A stretch of 8,655 nt of DNA, from contig JAFSOW010000050.1 of the NCBI GenBank assembly GCA_017443165.1, positions 1 to 8,655 of the forward strand. The letters are read 5' to 3'. Positions 5,003 to 8,655 of this stretch are shown here, in pieces. Position 1 is the stretch's first letter. Every line of letters starts with the position of its first letter. The position numbers and the translations under genes were made by a program. The DNA comes from Acidaminococcaceae bacterium (GTDB lineage: Bacteria > Bacillota > Negativicutes > Acidaminococcales > Acidaminococcaceae). A model generated the notes under the pieces. That model saw nothing but the letters and a program-made list of their open reading frames with translations, made no database searches and was not told where the DNA came from.

Positions 5003-8000
5003 TTACTTGGCAACCGCCTTTTCCGCAACTGCAGTCACAATCTTGCTGCCGTAGACATCCCGGGTCTTCCCTTCCGGATACTTCGAATCAGAATTGTTTA
5101 CACGTACCCGTTCCACTTTCTTGCGGTCGTTGTCCTGACCGGAGATGCGTTCTACATAGATACGACCCAGTTCCGGCTCGAATTCCTTGGCAATCTTGGA
5201 ATCCAGTCTTACCCCGCTGCGCACCAGACGGTCCAGCATCGCCGCAAACTCATACCGGGTCATCGCCCGGTCGCCCTTGAACAGGCCGTCCGGATAGCCC
5301 TTCAGCGCACCGCGTTTCTGCAGGTCTTCCACATACTCATAAGCCCAATGGTTTTCCGGTACATCCGGGAACATAGCCGTCTCAAGGTTGGTTCCGCCTT
5401 CCAGACGATCCATGCGGGCTGCCATCTGGGTCACCAGACTGCGCAGATCCTGAATCTCGCGGGCCATGGCGGTGCGGCTCCGGGTAATGCGGTTCCGTGT
5501 GCCATCCAGACCGAAGGTGATACCGGCGTTAATCATATTGTCGCTGTTACCAAAGGTGCCGCCGATACTGAACATCACACTTTCATCCGGACGGTAGAAC
5601 GCGCCGATAGCCGCCGCCGTTTCACCGCGGTAATGGCCAACGCCGGCAGAGAACTGCATCTTATCATCCGGGTTGAAGTCCATGGGATGCAGAGCCGCCA
5701 GAGCTGCCGCGCCGGCCAGGCCCTTCCGCATACGGTTGTCCAAATCGCCGAACTGGTTGTTAATGTTGTCGATTCTCGTCGAATTGTCTTTAACCTTTTC
5801 GTCCAATGCGGTAATGTTTTCAGCGGCTGTGTTGTCTTTCTTAATGTAATTGCCGTCTTTCTTTACACGGGTTTCGTTGTAAACCGTGTCGCCGGTTACA
5901 ATGCCGGTATCTCCGGGAGCCACCTTGCCATCAGTCTTCACATTAACGGCATACGTAGTGAAGTCACCTTCTGTGCCTTCGGTCACAGTGGTATTCTCCC
6001 CGTCAATTACTTTTACATTGGTGGCAGCCTGGGCACTGATGGTGTAGGTAATGCTTCCGTCGTCATTATTCTTTTCTTTCACCGTGATGTTCTCTCCGGC
6101 TTTTACGGTATTCCGGGTATCTTTTGCGTCTATTGTGTAAGTGGTTGTGTGGTTGTTGGTGCCAGAAGGCGTAATCGGTTCATCAGAATCGGTCGGTTCT
6201 GCCGTTGTTTCACCAGTTTCCCCGGCGCCTCCGGATCCTCCTGTCGTTCCATCCCCTTCGGTCGTCAAGTCGGTCGTCTTTCCATTTGTTTCTTCAGTTT
6301 TTTCCGGAGTATCCGCCGTAACAGTAATGTTTTCCCCTGCTTCTACCATTGCATTCAGCGAATGAATCGTATACTTGATATGTCCATTGCTGTTTTCCTT
6401 AATTACCTCAACGTTGTCTCCACCGACAATTTCAACCTGCGCCGCCATCATCTGCGCCACGTTGACAGCATCGGTCAGTGCAGAACCTGCTGCAACATTT
6501 GTAATTTGGCGGGTCATAGTTATATCTGCCGCCTGACTTTCTCTTGTAACAACCCGGCCAGCTGCATTAAGATATTGTCCTTGCTCATTCTTTCGTTTTG
6601 TTGTACCGCCGCCGACAGAAACCGTACCCGCCGTTGCCTTCCAGGCTGATTCAATTTGCAGGTTGTTCACTTCATCAGATTCTAACACATGTGCCGTACC
6701 GGTAACCGGGTCATACCCGTTAACCGTCGCCGCCGCTCCGGCAATAGATTTATTACCAAGCGCCACAACATTATCTGCAGTAGCCTGCGCATCATTACCA
6801 AGAACAAAGGCATCAGCAACAGCTATTGTATTGTTATTACCAATTGCATAACTGTTATTCCCGCTAATAGTACTCGGATCGCCAAACGCACCGGAATTTG
6901 CGCCGCTAATAGTATGCCCTGTACCGATAGCTATACTCTTATCACCGGTTACAGTATTATTGGTACCAAACGTGATTGCCTGATTCGCGTTTTCGATCTT
7001 ATTATTCGTACCGATTGCAATGCTCCGACCGCCCTTGCCTCCATTTTCTTTAATATAGTTGCTTAAAATATCTTTTATTCCCTCAAAATCACTATTCTCA
7101 ATATATTCTTGTAACTGAGTTGCAGTTCCCATATTACTTAAACCGTTAAATACGCTTTGTAGCCGCATTAACGCCAATGCTTTCTGTATCTTATTTCCTT
7201 GCAACCCAGCAATTATTGAGTCAATATCTACGTTTTTAATAGTATCTAAGGCAGGTTCAAAGTTTTCATAAGAATTAACTATACTATTACCAGTTCCATA
7301 AATGACAGCAACATTACTATCTTTAGTTGTATTCAAACTTCCTACCAGCGTATTGCTTACCCCGTCAAAAGCTTTTACACTGTCAAGATATTGAACTGCT
7401 TTTGTTGCAATTTGGGTTCCGCCATTATTTTTAAGGGCGGTAACCAAGGCTTGTGCTTTGGTTACTGAATCTTCATTATTATCTATTGTGTTAAAACTGC
7501 CGATAACTGTAGAACCTGCACTTACCACACTTGGCATTTTTTGTATTACAGGATTTATCATGTTCATCAGCGTCTGTTTATCCGAGGACCCAGTACCCAC
7601 TGCTGCCGCTGAAGCCTGTTTTACTTCTACTAATATTGACGCCATCGTATCAATAGCTTTTGAATTTGATCCGACAACAGTTGACATTATTCCTTGTGCA
7701 TCGGCATAATTTCCCACTGCAGTTGAAGCAACGCCTACAGCGGATGTATGAACGCCTGCTGCCAACGCATTGTTGCCAATAGCACCATCATTAGAATAGT
7801 TGCTGTTTTCTTCCTCATCCGTCTCTTTCGTTGTATTCACGCTATAATAATGCGTAGACACAGATTTCAGCTGCGCAACGTTCACAGCATCAGTATCGTT
7901 AAAACCTGCAGCTACATTTGTAATCTGCCTGGTTGTTCCGCTGCCGGGACTAGCTACATAAAGAGTTTCCGCTTGTTCCGGCCTGGTTTCTGAAATTCTT

Positions 8001-8655
8001 TCATCATAGTCTAAATGACTTTTTAAAAGATTCAACTGTTCGTCATTTAAGCTTGCCAGCAAATCAGCAGGCGCAAGCGATGTGTCTACGCCTAATGCTT
8101 CCAGCGCGCTTTTGTTGTCCTCAATAGCAGACTGTAACCCGCTTTCACTAAACCCATACCATGTTTTCTTTTCATTCCCTACGGAAATAGCTGCAGCAGT
8201 CGCTACCCATGTTGAAGACGTAAGTTTAGAAGCCTTTCCTGTTACAGGATCATAGCCTACTACTCCGGCTCCAGTTTTTGCGATGGAATCAGAACCTAAG
8301 GCAACACCCTTACTGACTCTTACATCCGTATTGTAACCCAGCATAACGGTGTTTTCAATATCAGCGGTGTGTTGTACAGCTTGAAAGCCCTCTAATACAG
8401 CAGCTTCGTCACTAGGTGTAGCACTAGATCCGATAATTATATTATTACCGCCGCCGCTGATTCCGTGCAAATCGCCTATAATTATGTTGCCATTACTGTT
8501 TAGAACCTCGTTGCCCGTACCGATTACGCTGACATGTTCACTGTGTTTGACTGTGTTTTCAAAACCGTCAAGCAAATCATATTGCGTGTCATATACCCTG
8601 AATCCCGTAGAATCAGTGTCAGCAGTTATTACGTCCCCGGTTGAAGGATCAATCA
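5003..8655 (-). CDS. Trimeric autotransporter adhesin (YadA type) with C-terminal SLH domain, N-terminus cut by window edge
   Basis: At least 1216 residues are visible. The frame stays open to the right edge, so signal peptide and true start are outside. In order the protein has: YadA-like beta-roll head repeats of the xxSxAxGxxxxA type interrupted by helical insertions (about 8600-7035); a neck motif TRQITNVAAG...TDAVNVAQ (7864-7933); more uninterrupted head repeats (about 7035-6770); a second neck (6446-6514); a stalk of four repeats with GENITV...TYTI signatures (about 6430-5930); a coiled segment; the YadA anchor (about 5734-5501, GLAGAAALAAL and four strands); a coiled coil (about 5500-5372); one SLH domain (about 5371-5222, FPDVPENHWAYEYV...GYPDGLFKGDRAMTRYEFA); and a basic tail. 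The trimer would form an outer-membrane barrel displaying head and stalk outside. The SLH domain after the barrel should face the periplasm and bind peptidoglycan. Role in adhesion or aggregation is from family knowledge. Confidence 0.93.
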   Translation of the reverse strand, partial: IDPSTGDVITADTDSTGFRVYDTQYDLLDGFENTVKHSEHVSVIGTGNEVLNSNGNIIIGDLHGISGGGNNIIIGSSATPSDEAAVLEGFQAVQHTADIENTVMLGYNTDVRVSKGVALGSDSIAKTGAGVVGYDPVTGKASKLTSSTWVATAAAISVGNEKKTWYGFSESGLQSAIEDNKSALEALGVDTSLAPADLLASLNDEQLNLLKSHLDYDERISETRPEQAETLYVASPGSGTTRQITNVAAGFNDTDAVNVAQLKSVSTHYYSVNTTKETDEEENSNYSNDGAIGNNALAAGVHTSAVGVASTAVGNYADAQGIMSTVVGSNSKAIDTMASILVEVKQASAAAVGTGSSDKQTLMNMINPVIQKMPSVVSAGSTVIGSFNTIDNNEDSVTKAQALVTALKNNGGTQIATKAVQYLDSVKAFDGVSNTLVGSLNTTKDSNVAVIYGTGNSIVNSYENFEPALDTIKNVDIDSIIAGLQGNKIQKALALMRLQSVFNGLSNMGTATQLQEYIENSDFEGIKDILSNYIKENGGKGGRSIAIGTNNKIENANQAITFGTNNTVTGDKSIAIGTGHTISGANSGAFGDPSTISGNNSYAIGNNNTIAVADAFVLGNDAQATADNVVALGNKSIAGAAATVNGYDPVTGTAHVLESDEVNNLQIESAWKATAGTVSVGGGTTKRKNEQGQYLNAAGRVVTRESQAADITMTRQITNVAAGSALTDAVNVAQMMAAQVEIVGGDNVEVIKENSNGHIKYTIHSLNAMVEAGENITVTADTPEKTEETNGKTTDLTTEGDGTTGGSGGAGETGETTAEPTDSDEPITPSGTNNHTTTYTIDAKDTRNTVKAGENITVKEKNNDDGSITYTISAQAATNVKVIDGENTTVTEGTEGDFTTYAVNVKTDGKVAPGDTGIVTGDTVYNETRVKKDGNYIKKDNTAAENITALDEKVKDNSTRIDNINNQFGDLDNRMRKGLAGAAALAALHPMDFNPDDKMQFSAGVGHYRGETAAAIGAFYRPDESVMFSIGGTFGNSDNMINAGITFGLDGTRNRITRSRTAMAREIQDLRSLVTQMAARMDRLEGGTNLETAMFPDVPENHWAYEYVEDLQKRGALKGYPDGLFKGDRAMTRYEFAAMLDRLVRSGVRLDSKIAKEFEPELGRIYVERISGQDNDRKKVERVRVNNSDSKYPEGKTRDVYGSKIVTAVAEKAVAK
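5222..5371 (-). other. SLH domain of the trimeric adhesin
   Basis: About 50 residues hold the canonical SLH pattern: FPDVPENHWAYEYVEDL, then GYPDGLFKGDRAMTRYEFA. It begins 122 residues from the C-terminus. In Negativicutes, SLH domains of outer-membrane proteins such as OmpM attach the outer membrane to modified peptidoglycan. This domain is placed to do the same for the adhesin trimer. Confidence 0.9.
5501..5734 (-). other. YadA-type membrane anchor
   Basis: This stretch of 78 residues begins RMRKGLAGAAALAALHP and continues with four amphipathic strands (MQFSAGVGHY, GETAAAIGAFYR, SVMFSIGGTFG, MINAGITFGL). It is the standard anchor of trimeric autotransporters, three chains making one 12-stranded barrel. 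In the classical family it is the extreme C-terminus. Here a further 165 residues follow. Confidence 0.9.
6446..6514 (-). repeat. Second neck motif of the trimeric adhesin
   Basis: TRQITNVAAGSALTDAVNVAQ repeats the first neck at 7864-7933 (there GFNDTDAVNVAQ). Each is preceded by a module with GYDPVTG and a Trp-containing ...VSVG or ...ISVG strand, so a head-to-neck unit has been duplicated. In the family the neck joins a wide beta-roll head to a narrower stalk. Confidence 0.8.
7864..7933 (-). repeat. First neck motif of the trimeric adhesin
   Basis: TRQITNVAAGFNDTDAVNVAQ is the YadA-type neck signature, nearly identical to the copy at 6446-6514. Unlike the second copy, it follows an extra segment of about 75-80 residues inserted between ISVG and the neck. 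Confidence 0.8.

Noticed and set aside
5348..6649. Long open frame on the plus strand (433 codons)
   Set aside because: It is antisense to the trimeric adhesin anchor and stalk. Cys/Arg/His-rich translation is typical of a shadow of a Gly/Thr/Asn-rich gene.
8573..8575. TTG start for the trimeric adhesin at 8575
   Set aside because: The frame is open through to the window edge with head-like sequence and no signal peptide follows the TTG, so the gene is truncated by the window rather than starting here.

Overview
The window most likely comes from a diderm Firmicute of the class Negativicutes (a Veillonella or Dialister relative). The key evidence is a YadA-type trimeric autotransporter whose membrane anchor is followed by a coiled coil and an S-layer-homology (SLH) domain. 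That joins Gram-negative outer-membrane secretion to the SLH peptidoglycan tether used in this class. The base composition is intermediate. Genus cannot be fixed from the sequence alone. All four genes I support lie on the minus strand.

Read in the direction of transcription (right to left), the layout is as follows. (1) A very large trimeric autotransporter adhesin (8655-5003, N-terminus beyond the right edge) has YadA-like beta-roll head repeats with helical insertions, two neck motifs, a repetitive stalk, a YadA anchor, a coiled coil and an SLH domain. (2) After a hairpin-bearing gap comes a class I SAM-dependent methyltransferase (4887-3343). It has the methyltransferase regulatory domain and resembles the protein-lysine methyltransferases that modify the OmpB autotransporter of Rickettsia. 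(3) A 327-bp gap (3016-3342) holds a strong terminator and other hairpins but no gene I can support. (4) An IS200-type insertion sequence (about 2226-2981) carries an intact Y1 transposase, terminal palindromes with matching loops, and a hairpin that hides the tnpA ribosome binding site. (5) A consensus-like sigma-70 promoter (2182-2210) and a 15-bp stem-loop at the predicted mRNA 5' end lead into (6) a monomeric autotransporter (2100-1, C-terminus beyond the left edge) with signal peptide, lysine-rich passenger, linker and the start of the beta barrel.

Taken together this is a cell-surface adhesion locus. Two secreted adhesins of different architecture flank a methyltransferase of a type known elsewhere to act on an outer-membrane autotransporter. 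The hypothesis most worth testing is that the methyltransferase modifies lysines on one or both adhesins. The monomeric passenger has about 53 lysines against about 9 arginines in roughly 490 residues, while its barrel portion does not show this bias. This is an inference from family and context, not something the sequence proves. Both adhesins have GC-rich anchors and AT-rich passengers, which suggests passenger exchange. The IS element lies just upstream of the monomeric adhesin promoter and may have cut it off from upstream control sequences.
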